From Gorsachius magnificus (Eukaryota > Chordata > Aves > Pelecaniformes > Ardeidae), in NCBI GenBank assembly GCA_034008185.1, contig CM067082.1, positions 12,074,984 through 12,138,983 of the forward strand: a stretch of 64,000 bases of DNA, given 5' to 3'. The notes beneath the pieces are model-generated. The model ran no database searches. It was not told the DNA's origin and saw only the letters and a program-made list of their open reading frames with translations. Below are positions 50,461 to 63,700 of this stretch, piece by piece (position 1 is the stretch's first letter; the number at the start of each line of letters is the position of its first letter). The translations under genes were made by a program, and so were the position numbers.

Positions 50461-53400
50461 GCACATCCCTTGTCAGGATTGAACTTTTTGTGGAGCAGAG
50501 TCTTGGCTGAATTCATTGATCTGTGCTGTCAGCTGTAAAATAAAAACACTGTCCCACATAATCACGTGGACACTCATACCTCATCTATCAACTCTCCTTT
50601 TCAAGTGTAAGGAACTTGACAACTCAGTGACCATAGATATATAGGGTATGTAGGGCTATCTATAGTTCTTTTATGTATGAATGTACCTCTACATATAAAG
50701 TGACAGATCTGTTGATATATTGATTAATAAACCAATTCTGCTGTGTAGATGCCACCGAATCTCTCTTGATTTACACCTGTAAAGCATCTGCTCTGTGATA
50801 TACTACCATGTACACAAGCCACAGCAGCATGGTGCAGCATTAGTTAACGCTCTAGGTATAACTATAAACAGGCAGAGTGGCAAAACAGGTTAACGAAAGC
50901 TGGACACTAAAAAAGATTAGCTTAACTATAGCCTACTATAAATTCTGTATATGAGCAGCAATGCCTTATTTTTTTTGCATTTTTACTGGTATTTTCATCA
51001 TTCAGTCTGTGAAATTGATTGATTTACCGTAAGCCCAAGCAGAATTTCAGCATGAAAAGAAGATAACAGATATTTCACATTCCCCAAACTAGATCCATTG
51101 TTTAAAAGAAACCCTCAAGTTGCATATCCAGCCCTCACTTTGACCAGTGATAGATGAATACTCTGTTACCCATGCAGACAGAGATTAAATATTATCTATT
51201 TTGCATTCAGTCCCACCAATTTGAAGAATGAAATTCTGTTTGGGAACAGAAGATAACACTTGGTGAACAGGTTGATTAGAAAAAAAGAAAGACAGTGAAA
51301 CACAGCAGCTGTCTGAAAGCATACAGAAGTTCAGGAGGTTAAAAAGGTTGAGCCACTATTTTCTCACAAATAAGATTGTAGATAAAGATAAACAGAAAGC
51401 AATTTTCCTCACTATCTATGGCAGTAAAAGTTAATGCCCTGTGAAGTGCCTTGTTGCAGTCTTGGAAACCAGGAGCCATACGTCTACAAGACCTGTTAAA
51501 AGATCTCAGCAGAGTACTGCATGCCCATAGCAAGGCAGCACTGTGGACATCTTCAAATTTCATACTAGAAAAGGAAGTTAAACAGGAGATTAATACCACC
51601 GCTAAAAAGCAAAATGAACATGCATTTAGAAATGTCTTGGAGGGCCATGCTTCAGTGCAGCTGTACAGTATTAGTGATGAAAGATTTCAAAGGCTTTATG
51701 TGACAGAGGGAAACAGAGTTTGACTGAAGGATGTTGGATTAGCCATGACAGAAGCAGCAGTCAGAATTCAGGGACTCACAGGCTGACTCAAGAAACAAAG
51801 CAAAACATAAACCCAACTCTGAAGATCATGAGTCCTGCCACAGGTTATTCTGTCTCTAGGGCAAGAGTTCATTGTATCTGAACTTGTAAATGTGACTTAT
51901 CTGCGAGTATCACATCGGTGTCAGGAGCGGGACCAATGCTGCTAGATGCTAACTAGAATCTGCCTTGAGGGTGGTCTCCACCCTCAGAGAACACAGGGAG
52001 TGGAAAAAAGTATTTTTTTTTTTTTTGAAGAGGAAAGACAGAAGGGTCAGTGTACCCTATATTGTACATAAAAGCAAACACAGCCAACAAAGCAGTGGTG
52101 GAAATAATTAGTTCTAATGGAGGCTCTAAGGGAGCTACAGTTTCTCTCACCAGTGAACATCATATCAGAAGCACCAAGCTGAACCAGGCCCCTACAGACA
52201 GACTTGTTACTACCCAGGTGGAAGCTATCCATGCCAATGTCTTGGTGTTCATCCCATCACAACAGAAAAGCCAAAATCATACTGTATCTGTGAATGGCGT
52301 CCTCAAGAAATCAAAGTTAAACCCAGTGGAAAAGGAAGGAAGCAATTTACAAACTTTTTCCATGCACCAAGCCTGAAGAGTTCATGAGCAGAGCAACTCA
52401 AGATCATGCACCTCTGTGAGAATTACAAAGGTGCAAGTCCATAAATCTGATGATAAACACTGCAATCCTCAGATTGAAGGTTTCCTGGAAATGGAAGGTA
52501 AATGCCAAAAATTCTGAACATGTAGTATGGTGGATGTGATAACTGGGGTGAGGGAACCTGCCTGTGCAAACGCTAAGTGGGGTTCATACCACTGGGTTAT
52601 CATAAGAACCTGAAATTTTCCAGTGGAACAGAGAAGATTCATTGAAATTTTACTTAGGTTGAGATTATCCTCATCACAGACAGTTGGGATCCCATGCACT
52701 TCTCAGCACTGGAGATGGTTCCCCTCAGGCACCTCACTACAGATCCAACAAGGGGGAAAAGTCTCAAGCATCAGTTCTCTGCCTGCCTCATTCCCACCAC
52801 AGCAAAATTACTTATATTAAATTATCACCACAGGCTCATCAACACCTGAAGGAACATTTCCCTCTGATTTGGATGCATGAGGCAAGTTGAAACCAATCCC
52901 TACAAAACTGGAGTGGGCTATACATAGGTGAGTGCAGGAAATAATGTAAATCATTCATTCAAAGGAAATCCTGGAAGATTTACAGGGAGCGCCAATCTCA
53001 CAGGAAAACTTTGCTTCACTCTTTTATGCTGGCCAGGCATCAATGATAGCTGGGGAAAAAACCCCAACAAAACATCAAACAAATCATCCGAACTCCTAAA
53101 GCCAGGGCAGCAGGGTTATCTGTAGAGCTCAGGAATAACAGGCAGACATGAGAAAAATGTGCTTTCACGTTTGAAATGGGGAGAAGGGGTGATGGTTCCA
53201 ACAACCTTTGTGACCTGTGCAAGCTCAGACACATCTGTGCTGCCAGAGACTAACCACAGTACTCGACACGAACAGGGCACCCAGTTCTATGAGCATAAAG
53301 ACTTTTTGAGCAACATGGCACATTCACATTTCCCAGTATCTTCTGAGAGCTGAACATGATTAATGAAACCCTGGCAACAAAGCTAGTTCATTAGCTGTCT

Positions 53401-53465
53401 TCATTCCAAAATACAGAACAGTTCCTTGAATTATGACGGGAGTGAGTGCAGCCCAAGTGTTGATG
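50461..53465. other. Intergenic, nothing recognised
   Basis: AT-rich non-coding sequence with a T-run near 52,013-52,026. There is no family-bearing ORF. Confidence 0.5.
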
Positions 53466-53469
53466 TGAA

Positions 53470-53870
53470 GGAAGGTAAGAGTTCATTTGGGTTTATTCAT
53501 GCTGGCGAGGAGGTGTAATATTACAGGAGTAAACCCCCAACTTTCTGGTTTCAAGCGGGTTTTAAAGTTTCAAGGCTTAGTGCTGCAGAAGTTGCAGGTA
53601 AAAAAGCTGACCTCATCTCTTTCAGGTCGTGCCTCTAAATAAAGCAGGCTAGGGACCATTCTCTGGAGCTAGTAAGTGGAGTAAGTGGTATTACAGAGTT
53701 TATATCCGTAGAGCTCGTTCCCCAGCTCCAAGCCCCTGGCCCCGGCACAAGGTGTTCAAGCCCACAACAGCCGCTCTGTGTTGGCCCCAAACCATGCCAG
53801 AGCAATCTGTGGGTGACCGCTAATTGGCGTGGGCCAAAACCATGCTGAGGAGCACGTTAATTATTTAACA
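53470..53870 (-). repeat. Possible LTR-like fragment (weak)
   Basis: On the minus strand a GC-richer segment leads into TATAAACTC (near 53,697-53,705), an AATAAA-like region and a 'cgccagcatgaataaaccc' phrase, an order that recalls a retroviral LTR. No termini, primer-binding site or coding sequence is visible, so this is a weak suggestion. Confidence 0.2.
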
Positions 53871-54119
53871 GTATGAATATCTTCAGGACAGAGCACAGCC
53901 CTGTGCCATGATGCTGGGTTTTTTACAAACATCGAGGCAGCTTTAGAGCCTTGCCAAGCTGTGATCACATTACAGAGAAATCAGGTTGGAGTTAATTTGC
54001 ATCAGGGTGTTTGAGGCCTTTGCATGGTGACCACGGGCCAGTGCAGAGGACTAGAGGCAGCACGGTGTGTCTTCAGAGACATTGTCCGCGGGTGTGGAGA
54101 GCTCATATTTGATTGCAAG

Positions 54120-54463
54120 ATTGAGATTTTATGCTTACAAGTATCATAAGGGTGGATGTCATGAGGACGGAGCCAGACTCTTCTCAGTGGTTCCCAGTGA
54201 TAGGACATGGGGCAATGGGCACAAACTGCAGCATAAGAGGTTTCAGTTCAATATCCAAAAGAATTTCTTTACTTTGAGGATGACAGAGCACTGGAACAGG
54301 CTGCCCAGGGGGGTTGTGGAGTCTCCTTCTCTGGAGATACTCAAAGCCCACCTGGACAATGTCCTGTGCAACATGCTCTAGGTGAACCTGCTTTAGCAGG
54401 AGGGTTAGACTGGATGATCTCCTGAGGTCCCTTCCAACCCTTGCGATTCTGTGATTCTGTGAT
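54120..54463 (+). mobile_element. CR1 3' fragment (copy E)
   Basis: Starts near 'ttttatgcttacaagtatc' (matching the NAYKYLKG region of the 19.8-kb copy) and runs through the end of ORF2 to the 3' UTR phrase 'aggtgaacctgctttagcagg' and GCGATTCTGTGATTCTGTG. It is the same subfamily as the 19.8-kb copy. The coding part is short, 5'-truncated and without the reverse-transcriptase core. Confidence 0.9.
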
Positions 54464-54469
54464 TGCACC

Positions 54470-57400
54470 TGGTTCTACATGGAAACTTAGTAGTCATGAC
54501 CAGGTTTATCAGGGTTAGTCAGCTCGGTGGTGGAACTGAGCCTCTACCCTTCTTATTTCCTGTTCTTAATTTAATTGAAATTGCTCCCTACACAAATGAA
54601 CATGTGCGTTTCTGCACACACCAGCCACAGTTGGTGATGCAGCCAAGTAATTCAGCGTATTCTGACATATTATACTGGAACTCAGAACATTTCAGGGGCT
54701 CTTTCTGAAAACTTTCTGGGCAAGGGTACAAACATTGATGTGCAAGCACTAGTCCTGCAAACGCTTGGGTCACATATATTTCTTTAGGTGTACAATTCCA
54801 CAAAAATTACAAAATTTGCTTCAGCTAAGCAGATGGCTATAAACTTTAGCATGACTATGTACAGTATTTTATAAAAACACTGATAATTGCCTGGGTGTGA
54901 AAAGAACTGCTTAGCAGGAAGAAGACGGTTTTTGCATTTGATCAGAAGATGGGCAGTTGCCTGAATCAAATGCAGTGATGCATTTGTCTCTGTAGGACTG
55001 ATTTTTGCTTTGGGCAAAGTTTTGATTTGATTTAAATCCTTGATTTAGGGAATCCGCAATAGACGCTGCAAATGGAAGTATCAATGCTTATTACAGTTTC
55101 TGCAGCCTCATTTCAACAAAGCTGGAGAATAAATCAGACTGTTCACCTGAAGTGTCTGCTCCTTCTTTCCAGGAAAACAAAATAATTGTACTTTCATATT
55201 GGCTTCATGAGTGGACTCCTGATTTAGGTAAGTTGTCTAGGAATTCATCGAACAAGAGATGTTGTAATCCGCAACAAGTGCGGCAGAAAACGTATCTTAG
55301 ATAACTCGGATGATGACATCCCGCACAGAAGCAGACTGTTTCCTAGGGTGCCACTGGTGCCATTTCACTTCTGCAAACAAAATGGTTCCAGTTGCTTATT
55401 CGGAGATTCCCTGATTCACATGCGCCATTGCTTACCTAACTGTCAGCTTATTTGCAAGCCAAGGTTGCTTGAATACATAGCATTTCATTTCAGTCAGCAT
55501 GTCTTTTAGGAAACGTTCTGTTCCTGAAAATGGAAAGGACTCCATTTAATGATTAACCATCAAAACAGATTTCCCACTTTATAAGCTCCTAGGGAAAGGG
55601 CAAATCACTTTGACCAGTATACTTTCAGAACAGCTCATTTCAAGACAAGAGACCATAATCACCACGGTCTCTAACACTGACATAGAAAATGCAAACTGGA
55701 ATATTTTATAGAAAGCCTCTGTTGTGTTAGAAATCCTTCTCTCATCTGTATCTCAGGGTGTATCACTTCCCTCAAAACAGCAGCTCTTTGCCTCCAGCAA
55801 CTCCCTTCGCAGTCCTTTCAGTACTGGGAAACCTTGCCTGGTGAGATTGGTTTTCCCCCTCTAGGACATTTTGATATAGGAGTGTTGGTTTATGCATCTT
55901 TATTTCAATAAATAAAGTTGATTGTTGCTGTGTTTGCTTTTCTGGTTTCTGTATTTTTACAGTGTATAACAGATGGAGCTGCTAGCAACACAGAGAGATA
56001 AGGTTGCTTAACGTTTTCCATGCTAAGTCTCTGTTTTCCATTGCTTATATCTTATCCACTTGGGCTAAAGCATTTCATGCTTGTTTCTTGCCTCAGATTG
56101 ATTTTTTGTCCCTGGTTTTCAACAAAAACTATTCTGTTACTTCTGAGAATCAAAAAAGAAATAAATATATTTCCTAATGTTAATTTCCTTTTTGCAAGGC
56201 CTTTGCATTTGGAACAAGAGTGTTGCGTTTTGGTAGGAAGGTTGTGGTGGAGTGAATTAAATTAATAGGTTCACAACTTTTAATCCATGAGCCAGTCTCA
56301 CAAACAGTAAAAGCCCTGTGAACAAAGCGTGTACCTTCCTGTGTAGCATTGGCTTTTCAGCTATAGGTTTTTAGAACAGTTCATTTAAAGACATAAAATG
56401 GAACTACTATGACCGCAGAAAATACAAACCAGAAACTTTAATATCCTGCCTCTGGAAGTTTTAGCCAGTATATACACACACACACAAATAGTCATGGAGC
56501 AGATATACAGCCTTGTTTTATAAAGATATGCAGCCATGACCCAGAGATTTCAGGCAAAATGCTACCACCACTGAAATAGTTGGAATATTTTCTTATTGAC
56601 TTTGCTGGAAAAAGTATTGTTTCCTTGGTGAAGCTCCCCACAACCTTACATTTTAAGTAAAGTTATGCAGCTCAGGCTGCTCCTACACAGAAAATACAGC
56701 TTTTGCCTCCCCTGCCACCGCATCCTCTGCAGACGTCCCCGCGCAGCAGCAGCTCCTGCTCTTTGCTCAGCCGTTTCCAGGCCCAGACAGGCATTTGGAT
56801 GTTTGAGAATTGCTCACTGCAGGAGCAGCTGTTTCCTACACCGGACGGCTGAACACCTTTAGCACTGGCTGGTGAGAAAGCCTCCCTGGGCTGGCAGCGC
56901 TTTATGCTGAACAGCGTGCGCTGCGATGGTGCCTGGGACATTAGCTATATGCAATATATACTTATTTCGGAAATAAAGACACCCCCCCCAGGGAAGGGTA
57001 GCTTTAATAACGCCTTCAAAACAAGTAAAGTAATCAGTTGAGTTTTGTCAAGTAATTACTCTAAGAATTGGCCTACACCACTGAAGTTAATCAATTAAAA
57101 TAATTAGCCTTACAGTTTGTGAGTTTGGCTAATTATATAAACATTTACCACGCACATTTTCAAACTAAACGTCACTAGCATCCATCTAGAAACTCCCCCC
57201 AGTGTAAGAGATTGTGCCACAAATTACAGAGTTCACATGTTTAATATATGTCAATATATTTTCAATGAGATTTGCATAATATATGCATAATATATGCAAA
57301 TGTATTGAAGCATCTTAGCTGTTGTAAATTTTAATCCCATCCTCAACACCCAAATCATATACAGCAATATGTGTTGTGGGTTGCTTTTTTGTTTGGCTTT

Positions 57401-57675
57401 TTTAACTGACCAGCTCCTCCAGCAGTTTAACTAAATTAGTGAGGCTGCTGAAATCCGCTCCGCACGGGGCCTGGCTCTGGGACTGCTCAGGCACTGGAGC
57501 AAAGGCAGAACACAGCTTGATTATTAAATGTAGTGGTTCACTGGGGACACGGTAAGATTAGAAATCCACAGTCCTTGCTGCTTGCCATTTGCCTTCCAGT
57601 TAGAAACCGAGATGTTGGTCTTAGCCTATAGAATCCTGGATGATTTGGGCTTGGTCAAAAGGCGTACTGTTATTC
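54470..57675. other. Intergenic with octamer-motif pair
   Basis: AT-rich desert. A short CA run lies at 56,475-56,487 and a pair of inverted octamer motifs at 57,270-57,301. No gene is seen. Confidence 0.5.
57270..57301. promoter_or_regulatory. Inverted octamer (POU-factor) motifs
   Basis: ATTTGCAT at 57,270-57,277 and its inverse ATGCAAAT at 57,294-57,301 flank ATGCAT at 57,283-57,288. Perfect octamers are classic POU-domain binding sites. The AT-rich setting makes chance occurrence possible. Confidence 0.3.
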
Positions 57676-57677
57676 TC

Positions 57678-57758
57678 CTGCCCATGGCAGGGGGGTTGGA
57701 ACTGGGTCATCTTTAAAGTCCCTTACAACCCAAATCATTCCATGATTCTATGATTCCT
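57678..57758 (+). mobile_element. Very short CR1 3' end
   Basis: A segment with 'ggggggttggaactgggtcatc', AAAGTCCCTTACAACCCAAA and CCATGATTCTATGATTCC is a CR1 3' terminus of about 80 bp, heavily 5'-truncated. Confidence 0.85.
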
Positions 57759-58007
57759 CATGATAAACAGCTAGAGTAATGCCCAGAGACCAAGCAAAAC
57801 GCGCAGGATTAATTATATTATATGAACTAAAAGAGATACTGGCCTCCAGGCAGGATTCCATGCTTCCAAGCTCTCGTATTCCAAGAACTGCTGTAAAATG
57901 CATTGTATTAGCACATACATTTTTCATTTCTTTAGAGCCTGAGTATTAGAGTTCGAGGTTTGACTTTCCAGCACAGAGCCAGCCCTCAATAACAAATCAT
58001 GGCACAA

Positions 58008-58290
58008 CGTCACAGAATCAGAGAATTGAATCATTTAGGTTGGAAAAGACCCTTAAGATCACTGAGTCCCACTGAACAACTAACACTGCCAAGTCCACCA
58101 CCAAACCATGTCTCTAAGCATCACATCTACACAGCTTTTAAATACCTCCAGGAATGGGGACTCAACCACTTCCCTGGGCAGCCTGTTCCAATGCTTGACA
58201 ACCCTTTCGGTGAAGAAATTTTTCCTAATATCCAATGTAAACCTCCCCTGGCATAACGTGAGGCTGTTTCTTCTCATCCTATCACTTCTT
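58008..58290 (-). mobile_element. CR1 3' fragment (minus)
   Basis: CACAGAATCAGAGAATTGAA, then 'ttaggttggaaaagaccc' and, on the minus strand, a short open stretch reading [20 protein letters not shown], the C-terminal end of CR1 ORF2. It is 5'-truncated near 58,290. It resembles copy C's subfamily in the C-terminal coding part. Confidence 0.92.
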
Positions 58291-58294
58291 ATTT

Positions 58295-58845
58295 AGGAAA
58301 AGAGACTGACACCCACTTTGTTACAACAAAGTGTGACAAAGGTCCAGTATCCAGGGGTCAAATAGGAAAATGTATTCACATTAAATCCCATTCAGGGAGT
58401 CGAAACTGAGTAAACAAGCCAGTCCAAATGCCCCCAATGCACTTAGCTTCCTCAACCTTTAACAGCCAAACTCCCGACCTCACTTTCAGACCTTTGCGTG
58501 TTTTCTGCTGTTGCCCTAGCTCGGTTTGTCTCTATAGATGAAAAGGCAGTTAATAGGTAATTAAGAAATATTAAGTAGAACACAAGTGTTCGAAATGGAA
58601 ACTATAAACTTCAAAATATCCCTGAGACTTTTTCCCAAACCTCAGACTTTTCCCTAAAATGCTTTTTTTTTCCCCTTTCATTATTGTGAGTTCAGAGTGG
58701 TCAGAAAGATCACAGAAAAGAGAAACAGCTGTCCCCAACACCACTAGGGGTGCCCACTGGAGGCACCACGGTCTTTACAGTAACTGGTCACCACTGATTT
58801 TTCTCGGGCATTCAACACACAAAAGTAATCTGTGGCATACATCAG
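58295..58845. other. Intergenic, nothing recognised
   Basis: Non-coding sequence between a CR1 piece and an LTR-like fragment. No features are seen. Confidence 0.5.
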
Positions 58846-58855
58846 GGAAGACAGC

Positions 58856-59010
58856 TCCAGGTCGGGCCCTTCCCCGGGCTGCAGTCCCTCAGGGACAACC
58901 TGCTCCTCCACGGCCACAGCTCCTGCAGGAAAGATCCCCCTGCTGGGCCTGGGGCCCTCCCCGGGCTGCAGGCTGGGGCTCTGCTCCAGCGGGGTCTCTC
59001 CAAGGGACCA
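58856..59010 (-). mobile_element. Second LTR-like GC-rich fragment
   Basis: About 145 bp match 34,370-34,515 almost exactly, apart from a gap of about 12 bases, a small indel and one or two substitutions. Sequence beyond both ends does not match the first copy, so it is a solitary fragment. It shares the LTR-type assignment of the 34-kb relic and carries no coding sequence. Confidence 0.55.
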
Positions 59011-59014
59011 GTTG

Positions 59015-60655
59015 TGACTGCTCCTGCTGTCCCATGAAGCCAATGCTCCTGCCCTCACCTACAGCCAGGGAGCAGCTGCAGACGTATGGTCAGAGGGCAA
59101 ATAGGAACCAGCAGCATCAGAGAAAGGGAGTAAGCAGTGAGGAGGCACCGGGAACAAGGAAGCAGCCATAACATGTGGCAGCAGTTCCTGGCTGCAGAAA
59201 TGCCACAGATCAGGTGCCTTTGTATGAATTCTTTACACCAAACTGGGCTCGGTTACAGACACAGGGCCAGCCTTGACATATACGATTTCCAACTTACACA
59301 AGATTAGCGACAGATTCCTTAGTACACAAAGTTATTTTCCATGTGATATCTGCACAGACAATAAAACTAAACAAATGACTGAATATAATTCATTCATTGG
59401 TTTATGAACTTGCAGTCCCACAGAGACAGTAGGATACAGCAGTCCAAACCGCACTGCTGCTAAAATTGAGGGATAAAAAGCAACACAAGATCACAGCACT
59501 ACCAGCAAGAATTTATTCCAGGAAGCCAAATGTGCTCTGGGATTGATGTTGCTCCCCTCCTTTCTGGGTTTGTTATTGTTATTATAAAACATTTACCTAT
59601 AAAAAATAAAACAAGGCACTGTGATTTCAAGGGAAAACTAATGCATCAGCTGAGGCTGGAAATGGATATGAGTTTATTTAGGGGTTTGGAAAGTTTCAAG
59701 GTGTCTACATCAATGATTCCTTTTTGATCCCAATTTGATGCTTTGAAAATTGTTATGGTGCAATAGACACATACATAATAAAATTCTTGTCACTGTATTA
59801 TTGTATTTGCTTTGGGTTGTACTTTAATGGAGAAGAGCAATCCAAAAATATCAGGTGGACTGCAGATTTGTTGTCCAGTTAGGGTCATTATTAACTTGGC
59901 GTTGACTTTACACAAAAGTGGTGACAGCAAAGATAGCTGAATTACACAGACATGGTTCAATTTGGGATTTTTAATTTCCAAATAAATAAAAAGCTAAAGA
60001 AGAGAGGGCATCACACAGTGCTCAGACAGAAATAATGCGTGCTGTGAAATGCCAGGATAGGGAGCTCAGCGTAAAACTGTCTTGAGGACACCGGGAATAC
60101 CCAGAGTGGCACTGAGGACATCTGCAAATACAAGCTAATGCCTTTCAGGATTAGTTTTTAAGCACACAACGATGCAAATGTTTATTTATCCACAGAGTTG
60201 CAGATTGTTAGTATTGAGCATGCCAAAATATGCTTTGGCCACAATCCGATGATAAAGCCTTGTCTGAGAGATACTGATCAGTCTGGGGAGCTGAAGTGAC
60301 ACAGCAGAGATTTAACAACCAAGGGGGGCTGTTCTCTGAGGCGTACACAAAGTATTCATTAACTGTTACCAGCACATAATTCTCTCCATCCTGTCTCCTG
60401 CACTGCAACCAGATAGGAGGAAAAGATATTTTGGGGAAACAGATCTGTTGATTACTCCGCCCCTGGCAAAAGGGTTCAAAACTGCCTGAATGATTTGTTT
60501 GAGTACCTGTATATTTTCTGTGTGCAGATTTAGGCTCTAGGAAGCAGTTCAGAGTGCTCATCTTTAATTGCACAGTTTCAAAAACAGCACGACGCATCAC
60601 ACCTTGTATGTATGTACATTTTACACCATAACACCCACATTTAACAAATGAGGGA
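59015..60655. other. Intergenic, nothing recognised
   Basis: Non-coding sequence with no gene. A minus-strand ORF of 165 codons reaches from the tandem repeat at 60.7 kb to 60.2 kb and has no family signature. Confidence 0.5.
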
Positions 60656-60660
60656 GAGTT

Positions 60661-60771
60661 TCTTGCAAAAATAAGGTGGTGTTGTGGGACTAGAGGTTCT
60701 TGCAAAAATAAGGTGGTGTTGTGGGACTAGAGGTTCTTGCAAAAATAAGGTGGCGTTGTGGGACTATAGTT
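60661..60771 (+). repeat. 3 x 37-bp tandem repeat
   Basis: Three head-to-tail copies start at 60,661, 60,698 and 60,735, each beginning TCTTGCAAAAATAAGG. The first two are identical; the third differs at two or three bases near its end. The high identity points to recent or unstable duplication. Confidence 0.95.
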
Positions 60772-63700
60772 GCCCTGCCAAGCTGAGTGCAAGTGCTCCC
60801 TGGGCTGGAGAACCGTGCATTGTGTTTAGCCAAACCCAGGGGACATGCAACTGATGCACGGCACAGATCATTACCCACCAGGCCTCCCTCTGCCTTAGCT
60901 TTCAAGGCTAGTTTTAATAATTTTTCAAGTTACAGTGAGGCTTGCTTAGTTATGATTTTATTAGTCTTCTGTAATGGGTCCTAATTAAGCATAACATTGC
61001 TGCAGATACCGTTGAAAGAGGCTCCGCCGCCCCTTTGTACTCTGGAGTATTGAAAGGGTATAAGTCTGCAATTATACTCGGTATGGTCCCCACAAGTGTG
61101 CCAGAGAATTTATGGTTCATCACCAAGCCCAAATTACCATCATACATTCCCCAAAGGTGCCATGCACAGGTTTCCTATTCGAGTTTTGCCATTGCTTGAA
61201 AGACCAAGAGATTTCCCCGTGGGCTGAGGAGTGGTTCTGCAGCTGATAGCAGACTGGAGAGTGGGAAGGAGTATAGTGACAGGGCAGAAAAATGCCAGGG
61301 ATGAAAAGAAACTTCTGCTGTTATCATGCATTTAGACCAGGAAACTTTGGTTATTAGACCTCTGTTTTAAAAAGTCATCGTACCTTCTTTAACAGGGAAC
61401 ACCTGCTTACAAACCCTCAGACTATTAGCTTTGTTAATGTATTACCGTAATGGAAAACACCATCCACAAAAATGTATGTAGATATTAATGAGGAACATAA
61501 TACTGTAAAATGGCAAAACTTACTTAAAGTTATCAAATCCGTGAAATTAGTTATAGTGTTATCTGTCCAAAATTGCTTTTAATCAAGAAACTTCCCATTC
61601 TCATTGCTAACTAAGTAGTCCCCCATTGTCATGGTGCAATAGAAAGGAGAATGCTGGAGGAGTCCAAATTCAGCTGCTGGAGATCAGAGGGAGCGGGGAG
61701 GACTGGTGTGCACAGAAAACTCTCTATATGTAGCTTCATCATTAAAATTTCCCTAGCATGAGCAGAAAAGTTATTAAATTCCCAATAAAAAATGTTTAAA
61801 TGTCATTAAAAAGTTTCAGTTCTATCATAATTCTCCTTAATGGTGAAAATTTCAGTGCTGGTTCTCAGTCCTGAAATTGCATTTTCAAAGAACCTTGTGC
61901 TTTAAGTCTCAAATTGCCTAATTACCATATTTATTGCTGGATTCTGTTTTCTAATCCCTGATGACTTTGTCAGATATATTTATGTTCCCTTCATTTTACT
62001 CTCATGCAAGAAGGACATACAGGAGTTAGTAAGGATGGCATGTTGCAACCTGAGTCGAAGGGGTGGCTGTTATCACACATTAGTATGTGTTTAGCTACCC
62101 AGTATTAAAGACTCTGCAAACTATACACACCTGTGTATGAAAAATCATAGCAGTTATTTTCTGCTTAGCATTTGTCTGTCCTATACTCTCAGGATGGTCA
62201 TTATAATTGATATAAATTAAACCTAAAGAGGGAACCATCCAGTCTCAAGCTGACGGCACCAAAAGCAGTTTTATTTCGATTGAAGATTTGAAGAACAATT
62301 CTGCTACTTCTCAGCTTCCTTTAATTAAAGCATTGCCACAAAAAATGTAATCCAAGGGAAGAGGCGGGATAAAATATTAATAAAAGCAAGCATCCAGACA
62401 GTTCAAGAGCAGTAAAATCTTTAAAATGTTCAAAGAAAGGCTCTAGTTTTATTTAGCTCCTGTAAATTCGGGAAGGGAAGAAGGAGAGGGGAAATTCATC
62501 GCTTGTTGTTTAAATTAAGCTCATTAAACTACAGTTCTCCTTTAAAACTGACTGTATAAAAATGCCACGATAACATTACACATTTATTGTCCTTTCATAG
62601 ATTAAGTATATTTAATCAACAACCCCACCCAGCCAACTTTTCCTAGCTTCTAACCTTGCAAGCTCAACCCACACTCTGACAGGTTAGCTGATTTTCCCAC
62701 CTGGTCACTGATTATTGAGATCCCAGTATTTTTTCCCATCTCATAGTGATAATAAAATTCAAGACCATGGAACTTTAAAAAGGTTGACAGCTAGCCTCAG
62801 TCAAGCATGGCTTGTTCCAACTTCACCCTCATTATATCAAAACAATAAAATATTAGTTATATCATTTTGACCAAAATAAAGGAGAAAAATTCTGATGTAA
62901 AAAAGTCAAAATACTGAAATATCAAATACCATTTTGGCAGTTTTAAAATACACCTCTGAAACTGAACATTATTTGAAAACGACCCTCTCTCTTGAACAAT
63001 GCTAGGATTTGGGGGCATAAAAAGATACCTCAAGGGAACTGCATATAGACCTGGCTGTTAAAAGCTATCCTATCGCCGTCACAAATTAAGCGGTTTTGCA
63101 GATCACATCACGAAACTAGTGGCCATTACAAACTACCCTATGTTCACACTGACACTTAGTAAGGAATAAAATTAATAAGAAGAAAATAAAATCCATTACG
63201 TATTCATATGGAAACAGTAACTATATGAGTTTGAGGGAAGTCAAAATCTACTGTAGCCATTACAATTGAGAGATTTTAATGCTGAAGAAACAGGTCTCCC
63301 ACACTGTAGATTTAATTTCAGATTCTTATTTCAGTAGACAAGATTTTTAAAATTAGAAGCAAAGACAAGCTGTGGTATTTTAATATAATAAATTAATAGA
63401 TTCTAAAATATTCTGAATTTTGGGTTGGTCTCATGGAGCTAAAGGACTAGGTCTGGTGTAGGGACTACGCTGCCCCCAAAGTTGGCAGTGATCAGAATCA
63501 GGTGGCTAACAACTTCTTTAGTTAAAGATTTATATGAACAGAAATGTGCTTCTAATAATTACTGAATTAGAAACTATATGCCAGAGAGCACTTTCTAAAA
63601 ATAATAGAAAAATGAAAGACAAAGTACAAACTGTAGGAACATCAAAAAAATTCTGCTGCATCTAAAAGGGATTTTTTTTCTTGCCTTCTATTTCAGCAGA

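Noticed and set aside
60661..60771. CRISPR-like array
   Set aside because: The 37-bp units are directly adjacent with no unique spacers, and the genome is eukaryotic. It is a minisatellite.
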